From an uncultured Hungatella sp. (GTDB taxonomy: Bacteria > Bacillota > Clostridia > Lachnospirales > Lachnospiraceae), in contig CAUEKH010000001.1 in NCBI GenBank assembly GCA_959018155.1, positions 1-27,066 on the forward strand: DNA of 27,066 nt, read 5' to 3'. The position numbers were made by a program, and so were the translations under genes. Below, piece by piece: positions 1 through 8,734 of this stretch. Position 1 is the stretch's first letter; each line of letters begins with the position of its first letter. The notes beneath the pieces were generated by a model that did not search any database, had not been told where the DNA came from, and saw nothing but the letters and a program-made list of their open reading frames with translations.

Positions 1-3000
1 AGGACAGGCAGCAAATCACTTTCCAGCAGAGTAATTCTTGAAAAGTTGACGGAAATCTGGATTAACTCCTTCCCCTCCGCCTTCCATCTCGCAAGCGTCT
101 TACAGACCTGCTCCATCATAAAGAAATCGAGATACCGGATTAGCTTCTCCTGTTCCAGCATTGGCACGAATTTCCCCGGCGAAGTGGCCCCCTGACCCGG
201 TTCCTGGTAGCGGACAAGGGCCTCCGCAGAAAGCACCTCCCCGCTGATCGGGCTGAACTTCGGCTGAAGATACAGTTTGAAGAATCCCTGTTCCACCTTC
301 TCAGTCAATTCCCTCATTGTCTCGGGTGAAAAATGCTTCCGCTTATCGGTACTGTCTTTGTAATAAATATGTTTGTTCACCAGCATCAGCTCCTCCGCAT
401 GGCGGACAAGCTTTTCCAAGTCACTTAAATGTGCCTCCCAGGTACAGCCAATGGAAACTCCGTTGGGCGTCTGAAGGTCCAGTTCCGTCTTTAAGCTTCG
501 TACTTTTCTGATAAACGGCTCGTACTCTTCTCCTAATGTGATGATGACGAACTCATCTCCGCTTAAACGGAATACATGGCTCTCCGGAAATCTCTTCCTC
601 ATGATATCGGCGCTTGTTTTTATAACCGCGTCTCCCTTCTCATGGCCATAATTGTGATTCACCTGCTTCAAGCTGTTGATATCGGCAGCCACAATCCCGC
701 AGACGCAGTCGCGGTACCGGCCTGCCTCATTCTGAAACTGGACATACCGGCTTCTGTTGAGCAGTCCGCTCAGCATGTCGTGGCTGGCTTCGTATTCCAT
801 TTTCTTATACAGACGCCGTTTCTTGATCTCATTTGCAATGTTGTAGGCGATAGAGTCAAGAAGCCGGATGGTGTCCTGATTGATGTTGGGGTTATCCACC
901 CCGATATAGCCGCTGTACGTCTCTTGATCTTCAAATGGCACAGCAAACAGGCTGTGCGCCCTCCGTTTCGTCAGAAAACTGTATTCACTGGGATAGGAGT
1001 TCTTTAACTCATCCACCCGGGAAATGATCAAATGCTGCTTCCGGTCAAAGGTCTCGAAAATATAGGGGATCGCCTCCAGCGGAACCTTCTGTAAAGTGTC
1101 CTTCTGGGACGGCACGCCCTTTCTGCACCACTCGTACGTGTTGCGTGCAAATCCGCTTTCCCGGTCAATCTCGATAATATAAGAACGTTCCCCTCCATAG
1201 AATTCACCAATCAGCTTCAGGGTTCTGCTGATTGCCGTCTCGAGATTGTCCTCACTGCTTAGTATCTTAAGACTCTCCAGCATAACCGTCTCCAAATGGT
1301 ATTTGGAAGTGAGGTTCTCATCACGGAATCTCCGGTTTCCCACATCAACCGCAATCTCCATACGCACAGGTTTTCCGTTCCAGTCGACCAGCTTATCTTT
1401 CACGATAAAATTGCGTTTCAGGTAGGAATTCTCGAATTCCCAGGTGTAGAATTCCTCCTTCTTCAGCTTTTTGTTCGTACAGAATGGGCACGGTGCATCG
1501 CGGTTTTGCAGAACCTGATAGCACTTCTTCTTTTCTAAGTCCTCCAGGCCCGCGCCGGTCATTTCCCGTCCGGCCCGGTTGATATAGAGCAGGCTGTAAT
1601 CCTGGATATCACTGATATAGACTACTTCCTCCAACTCATCAATCAACCACTCCCTGTTTACGAAATCGGTTGGAACCACCTCTGATATGCCTTCGCCGAA
1701 TACGACGTAACACGACTTTCCGGACTCTTTTGCGTGCTGCAGAGCGGCGTCGGCTCTGGCGTACAGTTCCTGGAACTGAACCCCGTCGCGCGGACAAAAC
1801 GCAATGCCTATGGAATTGCTGATCCTGACCTGGCGGCCGCCCTCCCGCTTCCCGTTCTGAAGTTCTTTTGCGATAAGCCGGGCTTTCTCGCACACGAGGG
1901 CCTCATCCTCAGCCTGAGATAAGAAAACAATGAACTCATCGCCACCAAAACGGCCTAAAACCGCATCTTTACCCAGAATATTCTTCATCCTGTAGGCGAC
2001 CTGGGCTAAGACCTTATCACCGTATACGTGGCCAAATGTGTCATTTACCGACTTAAAATTATCAATGTCTATCATCATCAGGGCGCCCTTGTCTCCTGGG
2101 CTCTCTGACAGAATTTTGTTGATCCTCTGAAGGCAGGCGGCGCGGTTTAAGAGCCCTGTCAGCGTATCTGTCTGCGACTGGCGCAGAAGTTCCAGCTCTT
2201 TTTCTTTTTTCTTCTCAATATCCTTGACATAGACGAAACCATTGAGATGGCCTCCGCTCATGATGAGATAAATAACGGTCTCGCACCAGATCATGATCCC
2301 GTCTCCATTATAGGTACGGTATTCACAGCTCACCTCCTGCTGACCATTCTCGTACTGTCTGCGAAGGAAATCAGGATTTAACTCCTGTAAAAATTTCCAG
2401 CGGTCCTGAGGGTGTACCATCTTATCTGCCCAGCGTTTTAAAAATTCCCGGTAGCTGCAATTGACGCTTAAGCCAACCACACTCAGCATATCCCGCTCTT
2501 TTTCAATTATCTTTTCTTTAATCCGATCGTTGTCAATCTCAATTTCATAGGAAGCCAAAGAGTCGCTGACCAGGGCCTTCCGGTACAGTTCCCCCTGTTC
2601 GTAGCGCGCCCGGGCCAGTTGCTCTTTGCTGACATCCTCTGCCACACCGATTGCAATATTTCCCCCGCCCCGGCCATCACGAAGCACGGTATGAGTAATC
2701 CGGTACCAGCCCGTCGTCCCATCCGGCTTTTTCGCCTCCAGCAGAGTACTGGCAGCCGTCTTGCCGCTCTTCAACTCAAGAAGCATCTGCTGAAATGCGG
2801 GGATATACTGTTCCATTATGATTCCGTCCTCGGAAATATGGCGGCTGAAGTTCTCCAAATACTCCATCTCTCCAAACGGAGATGTGGCTGTGTTCTGGAA
2901 ACGGGCGCGATCCTCATCCATATAGTATTCCCATATGACATTGCTGCTCTGCAAAAGCGCACTCTTATACCGCTGGACACTAAGGCCAAGTTCGTATTCC

Positions 3001-3323
3001 AGCTGCTTTTCAACTGCTTCATTCTCCTGAATCAGGCCGGCAATCCCCGTCACGATACCTCCTGTCATCAGTTTCTGAAGAGTAAGGCCGTAGGTCTTCC
3101 CCTGATCGTGAAGCAGAACTCCTGCCCCCAAACCATCCGGCAGTACAACCAGCGGCTCTTCTGTCATCTCCTCAACTGTTTCATATAAATTCCTTCCATG
3201 ATAATCAGTGACCGGACGTGAAAGGAACCTCCCCATTTCTTCCTGTATAAATACGATTCTCTCTGCTGAGTCTGCAATGATGGCTAACAGAGAAGGGCTG
3301 AAGACCAACTCTTTCTGTGGCAT
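1..3323 (-). CDS. GGDEF/EAL cyclic-di-GMP signalling protein with PAS and GAF domains (3' end outside window)
   Basis: This frame stays open from the ATG at 3323 to the left edge, about 1107 residues, so the C-terminus is missing. An AAGGGAG ribosome site lies just upstream. Domains in order: an N-terminal sensor-like part (about 1-110), two PAS-like segments (about 115-370), a GGDEF domain with intact GGDEF at 460-464, a PAS-like domain ending in a CPFC pair (612-615), a GAF-like domain (about 690-830), a second diguanylate cyclase domain with SGDEF at 921-925, and the start of an EAL domain with the EALVR motif at 1034-1038. GGDEF domains make cyclic-di-GMP and EAL domains degrade it. The first GGDEF has no RxxD inhibitory site at the usual place (GKDA instead). 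No membrane segment is evident, so it is probably cytosolic. Which activity dominates cannot be told, because most of the EAL domain lies outside the window. Confidence 0.93.
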   Translation of the reverse strand, partial: MPQKELVFSPSLLAIIADSAERIVFIQEEMGRFLSRPVTDYHGRNLYETVEEMTEEPLVVLPDGLGAGVLLHDQGKTYGLTLQKLMTGGIVTGIAGLIQENEAVEKQLEYELGLSVQRYKSALLQSSNVIWEYYMDEDRARFQNTATSPFGEMEYLENFSRHISEDGIIMEQYIPAFQQMLLELKSGKTAASTLLEAKKPDGTTGWYRITHTVLRDGRGGGNIAIGVAEDVSKEQLARARYEQGELYRKALVSDSLASYEIEIDNDRIKEKIIEKERDMLSVVGLSVNCSYREFLKRWADKMVHPQDRWKFLQELNPDFLRRQYENGQQEVSCEYRTYNGDGIMIWCETVIYLIMSGGHLNGFVYVKDIEKKKEKELELLRQSQTDTLTGLLNRAACLQRINKILSESPGDKGALMMIDIDNFKSVNDTFGHVYGDKVLAQVAYRMKNILGKDAVLGRFGGDEFIVFLSQAEDEALVCEKARLIAKELQNGKREGGRQVRISNSIGIAFCPRDGVQFQELYARADAALQHAKESGKSCYVVFGEGISEVVPTDFVNREWLIDELEEVVYISDIQDYSLLYINRAGREMTGAGLEDLEKKKCYQVLQNRDAPCPFCTNKKLKKEEFYTWEFENSYLKRNFIVKDKLVDWNGKPVRMEIAVDVGNRRFRDENLTSKYHLETVMLESLKILSSEDNLETAISRTLKLIGEFYGGERSYIIEIDRESGFARNTYEWCRKGVPSQKDTLQKVPLEAIPYIFETFDRKQHLIISRVDELKNSYPSEYSFLTKRRAHSLFAVPFEDQETYSGYIGVDNPNINQDTIRLLDSIAYNIANEIKKRRLYKKMEYEASHDMLSGLLNRSRYVQFQNEAGRYRDCVCGIVAADINSLKQVNHNYGHEKGDAVIKTSADIMRKRFPESHVFRLSGDEFVIITLGEEYEPFIRKVRSLKTELDLQTPNGVSIGCTWEAHLSDLEKLVRHAEELMLVNKHIYYKDSTDKRKHFSPETMRELTEKVEQGFFKLYLQPKFSPISGEVLSAEALVRYQEPGQGATSPGKFVPMLEQEKLIRYLDFFMMEQVCKTLARWKAEGKELIQISVNFSRITLLESDLLPV

Positions 3324-3517
3324 ATTATCCTGCTCCCTTCTTGCCTGCTGCTTTTCGATATCACTTCTATCCTTAAAAATACTGTCTATGAGTTATATTC
3401 TACCATGGCCGCCATACAATGTAAACTCGTCGGGCTCTATTTTGTAACAGTTATGTGGTGCGAGGCCGGGTGGTAACCGCCACGCTGAATTCTTCTGTTT
3501 CGGCCATGTAATTGGTA

Positions 3518-3546
3518 TTGACATTCCATCAATAGATTAGTAAAAT
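3518..3546 (+). promoter_or_regulatory. Sigma-70-type promoter for the DtxR-family gene
   Basis: TTGACA at 3518-3523, a 17-base spacer, and TAAAAT at 3541-3546. It ends 25 bases before the TTG start at 3571. The GGGAGGG ribosome site at 3558-3563 sits seven bases before that TTG. The remaining intergenic sequence (3324-3517) shows no gene. Confidence 0.7.
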
Positions 3547-3570
3547 CAGGGAAAAAGGGAGGGTTGTATT

Positions 3571-3969
3571 TTGAAAATTCAGGAATCCGCCGAAAATTAT
3601 CTCGAAACCATTCTGAGGCTGAGCCTTCAGAACTCTTATGTAAGATCGATAGATATCGCCACTGAACTGGGGTTTTCCAAACCGAGCGTCAGCGTGGCCA
3701 TGCGCAATCTCCGTGAAAACGGATATATCCAGATGGATGGAGACAGCCACATCACCCTGACCGCAAGCGGCCGGGAAATCGCCGAAACCATCTATGAAAG
3801 GCATACCACCTTATCCCAGTGGCTCATCTATCTCGGTGTCAGCGAAAAGACCGCGATAGAGGATGCCTGCCGCATTGAACACGTTGTCAGCGCGGAAAGT
3901 TTTCAGGCAATCAAGGAACATATTTTAAACAGTCATGAATTCCTGTCAGATGACAGTGAGTCAAAGTAG
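3571..3969 (+). CDS. DtxR/MntR-family metal-dependent transcriptional regulator
   Basis: 132 residues starting at TTG, chosen because GGGAGGG lies seven bases upstream and a good promoter precedes it. Residues 1-65 form the winged helix-turn-helix (recognition helix near FSKPSVSVAMRNL) and 66-125 the dimerisation and metal-binding helices. Aligned by eye with Bacillus MntR, the metal ligands are partly conserved: E12, H78, E103 and H104 are present. The usual first Asp is Asn (N9), and the position occupied by Glu99 in MntR is Cys (C100), as in DtxR. The C-terminal SH3/FeoA-like domain of long DtxR proteins is absent. Members of this family repress or activate metal transport genes according to Mn(II) or Fe(II). 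No metal transporter is adjacent here, so its targets are unknown. The changed ligands leave the metal specificity open. Confidence 0.88.
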   Translation: MKIQESAENYLETILRLSLQNSYVRSIDIATELGFSKPSVSVAMRNLRENGYIQMDGDSHITLTASGREIAETIYERHTTLSQWLIYLGVSEKTAIEDACRIEHVVSAESFQAIKEHILNSHEFLSDDSESK

Positions 3970-4028
3970 CGGTATGACAACCGCAGGCAACGATAACCTG
4001 CACGCTCTGCGCACAGGTCACCGTCTTC

Positions 4029-4073
4029 AAAAAAAGGCAGGCGCGCCGGAATCCATAAACCGGTACGCCTGCC
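4029..4073 (-). terminator. Rho-independent terminator of the DUF5107-TPR gene (possibly bidirectional)
   Basis: The arms GGCAGGCG and CGCCTGCC (4036-4043 / 4066-4073) enclose a second CCGG/CCGG pairing around a ten-base loop. Read on the minus strand, the hairpin is followed by seven T (4035-4029). It lies just after the stop codon of the minus-strand gene. On the plus strand only an imperfect T-rich tail follows, so it may also stop the DtxR-family transcript. Confidence 0.85.
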
Positions 4074-4081
4074 GAATTATT

Positions 4082-7000
4082 TTAGATGATTTTCTCCAGG
4101 AAAGGCAGAACCTCCATCACGGATACCGCTCCCTGATAGCCGGCATCTTCTGCCAGAATCTCCTTTAATCCCAGAATTCCTTTTTTCTTTTCCTCGATTC
4201 CAATGTGTCCCAGCGCCATTAAATACCTGCAATACCAGTCATGGCGGTTCTGCGGTTCTTCATGGTATACCTCCAGTTCCGGCAGCGAAACCGCAAAGAA
4301 ATCACTGGCGGCCTGCTCAAACAGATGTTTCTCCCCATAACCAATCAGCTGATGGAAGGATTTCATGGCTGCATCGTGGTTGTGAAGCTTTCTGAACGCA
4401 AGTCCCTGATAGAAAATATAGTCGGAAGGCTGGTCATTATAGTAAAGGACTTCCTCCGGTATCTGGGATCCGGAAGCCGCGAGGCGGAAATACTCTTCTG
4501 CCATCTTCCCGTCCCCCATCAGGCCGGCTGCGATTCCCATATAATAATACGCCTCGTTGTCATGGGTATTTGGCAGCTTTCCCTCTCCCAAATGTTCCGG
4601 GTACGTAAGGCTTTCTGTGAGGTATGAAATGGCTTCTTCACACTTCCCGCCTTCTATCATTCTGACAGCCAGGTGAATCAGAGCGTAACGGTACTGGGTG
4701 CTCACTTTTCCTTCCCCGCCCTCCCATGGATGAAACTTCCGGGACTTCAGACAGCTTAACGCCTTCTCATAACTGCCACTGCAGTTCAACAGGGTAATGT
4801 AGTTTAAATATAAATCATCCCGCGCCTCAGTCACCTCCATATGGCTCTCCATCACTGCAAGCCGCTGTTCTGCCGGCACATTTAACCGCCCGCAAAGCTG
4901 GTCGTATTCCAGCCAGAAACGGGGATACGTTTTGTCCAGGACACACGCCTGTTCCATGTATTCCATGGCTTTTTTCCCGTCACGATACCGGTTATAACAG
5001 GCTATGGACAGGTTTCTGCGAACCATTGCAAAATCGGGCGCCTTATGAGCCGTGTACTCCCAGAGCCGGATAGCTTCCTCGTACCGTTTCTTATCGTATA
5101 AAAGATTTCCGAGATAATAGCTGGCCATGGGGGCCTCTTTTAGTGTCTCGATGGCATAGCTCAAAATACGAATTTCCTCTGTTTTTCCCGGGAAACAGTA
5201 ATCGGCTGGCTGCTGCTCTGCCTTCTCAAGGAACTCCACAGCCGTGTCCCTGTCGCCCAGCTGACCGTAACAGTAAGCCTGATAATACGCCGCCATCGGA
5301 TCGGACGCCTCACACGAATCCAGGATCTGAAGTCCCTCTTCATACAGCCCGGCTTTCATATAGTCGAGAGCCAGAGTCAGATAATTGTGGGACTCCCCGC
5401 GCATTTTCTCCTTCCAGAAAGAAAGCGATCCGTCAGCCAGCCCTTTTTCATAAAGACAGCCCATATACATCGTATCAATAGATAAACTCTCCTCTAAAAA
5501 TGCGGAATTGGTTCTGCCAAGCTTTCTTAAAACTGCCGCCTTCAGCATACGCGCCTTCATGTTATGCCAGTTGCGCACAAGGGAATTCTGAACGAATTCC
5601 AGGGCCGCTTCATACTCCCCTTTCCGGGATGCCAGACATGCCAGCCAGTAAAATCCGGCGCTCTGCGTCTCGCTGCTCCATGTCGATTTGTAGAAGGCAT
5701 CATACGCTTTCTCCATCTGGGAGTCAGCCTCATACGCCAGCCCGAGACTGTAGAAGCAATCGCCGGTATAAGGATTGGGATTTCTCCAGCACTGCTTCTT
5801 AACAGCCGCCTCAAAATACGGGATGCTCTCTTTCACAAGCCCTCTCTTAAACAGCAGCATTCCATATCCCTGGTTCAGCCGGATATCAGTTGGATCGCGC
5901 CGCAGGCCTTCCAAGTAGTAGTCTTCCGGCTCGTAGGAGGCATGGCGGTACTGCTCTAAATGAGTCGCGGCTAAGTACAGTTCTTCCAGTGATTTCAGTT
6001 CCACCGGCGGCTTTAAGGCCTCCGCCGGTTCCGGGACCGGTTTCATTTCCTTCTTGTATACAGAATACTGTACCAACCGTCTGTCATTCCATTTGACCGT
6101 AATCTGACACTGGCTCAAGTCTTCCGGCGCCTCAAAAACTGTCTCAAACCAGGAATCCGGCGCCAAATCAGCAGCGCCGTCAAAGATTACAGTGCCGTCT
6201 TTCTTTACTTCTATCTCTGCGCCCGGATAATTTCCCGTGGCATATACTTTCAGACACGCCTCTTTCCCAGGGGCGCCGCTTCCATTTTCCACATACTCCA
6301 TGCTTACCGCGCAGTCTTTCGTCGCATTCCCCACTCTTCCAACGCCTTTATACGGCATGAAATACTGGGTAAATGTCTTTTCCTCCTGAGGCTTTAACCA
6401 GGTAAAATCCGGCTGATTGTCGGTAAATACCCCTGTCATCAGTTCGATATAAGGCCCGTCTTCATCGGTCAAATTCTTATCCCAAATCCGCCCGAAATCG
6501 CCGCTGCCCCAGGTCCACTGCTTCTTTCCCGGTGATACGTGGTGATCCGCCACATGGAGAAGTCCGGCCTCCCTCTCCTCATCGTAATTTCCGATAAAAT
6601 CATAATCAGAGTGAGCCGCCATGTAGGAAGTCGGCACCTTCACATTCTTATACCGGGAGATATCGACGCCTGCGGAATAATCCCATTTGTAATACTCCCC
6701 TGTCGCAACAGGAAATGTGGAAACGGCCCGTTTTCCGTGGTCCATCACAGCGTTGACGTCCGGCGGGAACACGGAATACGTATGATCATTAACGGGTACA
6801 GCCGGGTTGGCCCACCAGAGGAATGTCTGGGGAATATCCGTATTGTTGTAGAGGCGGCCTTTTATCTCAATGTAGGCCTTTCCCGGGTAGAGAGAAATGG
6901 CTGCCATCCCCTTGGTTCCATACATTTTATCAATTTCGCTGACATAAACCGTACAGGAACCGTCTTCATTTTCCCTGATATCATAATCAACGGGAGAAAA

Positions 7001-7393
7001 AGTAGACGGGCGGTGGTGCTGGGGCCAGTTAAATTCAATCCCGCCGGAGATCCACGGCCCGGTGAGTCCCACAAGAGCCGGTTTAATCACATGGTTATAA
7101 TAAACGAAATCGTAGTTGTTCGTCTTATCCGTCGCCCTCTGGATTCTGCCGCCCAACTCCGGCAGCACCATCACCTTTAAATACTCATTTTCCAGGTAGA
7201 CGGCACGGTAAACTCTATCTTCCTTCTCATCTTTTATCTTCTCTGTCACGGGAAGGGGATAGACCTTTCCGCTGCTGCCCTGGTACGCCCTTTTCTCGAG
7301 GAATAGCGGGGCTTTTTCCGGCGGGCAGACCGGATACGTTGGAATCACGCAGTCCTCCTCCCAGATTCTCGTCTTATTTTCTGTCATCATCAT
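4082..7393 (-). CDS. DUF5107 domain protein with tetratricopeptide repeats
   Basis: 1103 residues. The first of three consecutive ATGs is taken as start because GAAAGGAG lies eight bases upstream. Residues about 20-355 resemble the DUF5107 fold, a galactose-mutarotase/glycoside-hydrolase-like beta-sandwich, with a conserved-looking GLTGPWISGGIEFNWPQHH stretch. Residues about 440-1080 are a long run of TPR-like helical pairs (for example near DIRLNQGYGMLLFKRG and APMASYYLGNLLYDKKRYEEA). There is no signal peptide, so it should act in the cytoplasm. Members of this family often sit beside carbohydrate-use genes. The gene is divergent from an AraC regulator (7558-8454), which fits a sugar-responsive pair. 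The enzymatic activity is not established. A role as sugar-binding or mutarotase-like enzyme with a TPR scaffold is an inference. No transporter or glycosidase gene lies next to it. Confidence 0.88.
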   Translation of the reverse strand: MMMTENKTRIWEEDCVIPTYPVCPPEKAPLFLEKRAYQGSSGKVYPLPVTEKIKDEKEDRVYRAVYLENEYLKVMVLPELGGRIQRATDKTNNYDFVYYNHVIKPALVGLTGPWISGGIEFNWPQHHRPSTFSPVDYDIRENEDGSCTVYVSEIDKMYGTKGMAAISLYPGKAYIEIKGRLYNNTDIPQTFLWWANPAVPVNDHTYSVFPPDVNAVMDHGKRAVSTFPVATGEYYKWDYSAGVDISRYKNVKVPTSYMAAHSDYDFIGNYDEEREAGLLHVADHHVSPGKKQWTWGSGDFGRIWDKNLTDEDGPYIELMTGVFTDNQPDFTWLKPQEEKTFTQYFMPYKGVGRVGNATKDCAVSMEYVENGSGAPGKEACLKVYATGNYPGAEIEVKKDGTVIFDGAADLAPDSWFETVFEAPEDLSQCQITVKWNDRRLVQYSVYKKEMKPVPEPAEALKPPVELKSLEELYLAATHLEQYRHASYEPEDYYLEGLRRDPTDIRLNQGYGMLLFKRGLVKESIPYFEAAVKKQCWRNPNPYTGDCFYSLGLAYEADSQMEKAYDAFYKSTWSSETQSAGFYWLACLASRKGEYEAALEFVQNSLVRNWHNMKARMLKAAVLRKLGRTNSAFLEESLSIDTMYMGCLYEKGLADGSLSFWKEKMRGESHNYLTLALDYMKAGLYEEGLQILDSCEASDPMAAYYQAYCYGQLGDRDTAVEFLEKAEQQPADYCFPGKTEEIRILSYAIETLKEAPMASYYLGNLLYDKKRYEEAIRLWEYTAHKAPDFAMVRRNLSIACYNRYRDGKKAMEYMEQACVLDKTYPRFWLEYDQLCGRLNVPAEQRLAVMESHMEVTEARDDLYLNYITLLNCSGSYEKALSCLKSRKFHPWEGGEGKVSTQYRYALIHLAVRMIEGGKCEEAISYLTESLTYPEHLGEGKLPNTHDNEAYYYMGIAAGLMGDGKMAEEYFRLAASGSQIPEEVLYYNDQPSDYIFYQGLAFRKLHNHDAAMKSFHQLIGYGEKHLFEQAASDFFAVSLPELEVYHEEPQNRHDWYCRYLMALGHIGIEEKKKGILGLKEILAEDAGYQGAVSVMEVLPFLEKII

Positions 7394-7557
7394 AAAATGC
7401 GGCTCCTTTCTCCTGTCACCTTTGTTCTGGCATTATCTTAACACTGAAACCGTCTGGTATAAATGGCTTATCGTAAGTAAAGATGGACAATATTCCACTC
7501 TTATGGTACTGTTATGGCAGATACGGCAAGGTTGAAAACTGGAAAGGAAGCGGTGGT
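7394..7557. promoter_or_regulatory. Divergent promoter region between DUF5107-TPR and AraC genes
   Basis: This 164-base gap must hold the control sites for both genes. A TATAAA-like box lies at 7460-7465 but without a well spaced -35 box in either direction. That is common for activator-dependent promoters. A 12-base direct repeat, TATGGCAGATAC, occurs at 7513-7524 and 7557-7568, 44 bases apart, with the second copy covering the AraC start codon. It could be an operator pair or a chance duplication. Confidence 0.4.
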
Positions 7558-8454
7558 ATGGCAGATACTTTTGATTTCGGAAAAGCGGAAGGGTTTAAGG
7601 GGGAACGGATGATTGTCCTCCCGACAGAGGTATTTAAGGATTACGTGGATCATCCGCTGGTGCGGAGGCTTTTTCTCACGGATATCGGCTATTTTCCCAG
7701 TGCCCGGCATCATTTCCGGGAACGGAAGGACGGGATCGAGGAGTATATCTATATGTACTGCATGGAGGGGAGTGGGACAATCGTGGTGGACGGAAAGGAG
7801 TACCGTCTGCACGAAAATGAAGCCTTCTGCATCCCTAAATACCACGGGCACTCCTACTACGCCTGTGAGGACGATCCATGGAGTATTCTGTGGGTTCACT
7901 TTAAAGGGGACGATACGGTTTACTATCCGCTGGAGGATTTATCGGTGATCCGGTTTATCTCAAAAAATTCCACGAACCGGATGCAGTTTCTCTTTGAGCT
8001 TCTCTTCCGGGTGCTGGAAGGGAACTATACACTGGGAAATTTCATCTATATTTCCCAGGTGCTGGCGCTGATTCTGGCGGAAACGTATGACAGGGAGAAG
8101 GAGCACACCACCGGCGACCAGAATAAGCACGTCACCCGGGTGGTTCGTTATATGTACAAACACCTCTACGACAATCTGACCATGAACTCTCTGGCTGATG
8201 AATTTGAACTGTCCGAAAGCTATTTAAACAGCATTTTCCAGAAATACACGCAGCACGCCCCCATGGACTTTTATATCAGTTTAAAAATGAAGGAGGCGTG
8301 TAAGCTTCTCCGGTCAACGGATTTATACGTGTATGAGGTGGCGCAGAAGCTGGGATATAAGGACCAGTATTACTTCTCCCGCATCTTTAAAAAAGTAGTC
8401 GGGATATCGCCGAAAGAATACAAAGACAGCGAATATTTTCACTATAAGGAGTAG
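7558..8454 (+). CDS. AraC-family transcriptional regulator with cupin sensor domain
   Basis: 298 residues from the ATG at 7558, preferred over an in-frame ATG at 7483 because GGAAAGGAAG lies at proper distance and the length fits the family. Residues about 35-140 form a cupin-type ligand-binding domain (GSGTIVVDGKEYRLHENEAF, then a PKYHGHSYY segment). Residues about 190-290 contain the two helix-turn-helix motifs of AraC proteins: LADEFELSESYLNSIFQKY and VAQKLGYKDQYYFSRIFKK, followed by a typical SPKEY ending. Such proteins usually activate sugar-use genes when a sugar binds the cupin part. The divergent DUF5107-TPR gene is the most likely target. The effector cannot be read from the sequence. 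Confidence 0.93.
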   Translation: MADTFDFGKAEGFKGERMIVLPTEVFKDYVDHPLVRRLFLTDIGYFPSARHHFRERKDGIEEYIYMYCMEGSGTIVVDGKEYRLHENEAFCIPKYHGHSYYACEDDPWSILWVHFKGDDTVYYPLEDLSVIRFISKNSTNRMQFLFELLFRVLEGNYTLGNFIYISQVLALILAETYDREKEHTTGDQNKHVTRVVRYMYKHLYDNLTMNSLADEFELSESYLNSIFQKYTQHAPMDFYISLKMKEACKLLRSTDLYVYEVAQKLGYKDQYYFSRIFKKVVGISPKEYKDSEYFHYKE

Positions 8455-8486
8455 GCTGAAGTGAAAAATTTATTTCCATTTCAGCC
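8454..8486 (+). terminator. Inverted repeat directly after the AraC gene
   Basis: GGCTGAAGTG and CATTTCAGCC pair over ten positions with one G-U, and the arm begins in the AraC stop codon. No T-run follows, so it would be a weak terminator. Its sequence resembles the palindromic region at 12981-13041, which suggests a dispersed repeat element as an alternative. Confidence 0.4.
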
Positions 8487-8521
8487 TGTAAAAAGCAGCG
8501 GAAATTTCATCCATAATCTGC

Positions 8522-8550
8522 TTGTCAAAGTGGTGTTTTCATCCTATACT
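8522..8550 (+). promoter_or_regulatory. Promoter for the ABC exporter transcript
   Basis: TTGTCA at 8522-8527, a 17-base spacer and TATACT at 8545-8550, close to consensus. It lies 184 bases before the exporter ATG, so the transcript would carry a long leader that includes a short ORF at 8654-8710. Confidence 0.7.
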
Positions 8551-8653
8551 GATTTTTAGGACCGCCGCTGCACAGGCGCTGCACAAAATAAAACGGGGGA
8601 TTGAAAGAAGCGCCAGGGCGGTGATTTTAATAAAAGGAACGGAGGATTTTATC

Positions 8654-8710
8654 ATGAGAAAAAACAGCAGAAAGGAAATCGGATATCAGAGGAGGGGCAT
8701 TATGAGATAA
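8654..8710 (+). CDS. Possible 18-residue basic leader peptide before the ABC exporter
   Basis: The ORF starts at ATG 8654 after a GGAGG ribosome site (about 8641-8645) and ends at TAA 8708-8710. The exporter starts 24 bases later. The predicted peptide is short and rich in Lys and Arg (6 Arg, 2 Lys of 18). A second GGAGGGG site lies inside the ORF in front of its penultimate ATG codon. It may be a leader peptide that couples translation to the exporter, a remnant, or chance. No known family is recognised. It shares its frame with a longer open stretch upstream that lacks a ribosome site. Confidence 0.3.
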   Translation: MRKNSRKEIGYQRRGIMR

Positions 8711-8734
8711 CCCTCCGAATAATCAGGAGGATTT

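Noticed and set aside
6539..7180. Plus-strand ORF of 213 residues opposite the DUF5107 gene
   Set aside because: Antisense shadow without ribosome site or recognisable domains.
8522..8710. 62-residue ORF upstream of the ABC exporter
   Set aside because: Its start overlaps the promoter -35 box and has no ribosome site; only its last 18 codons have one.
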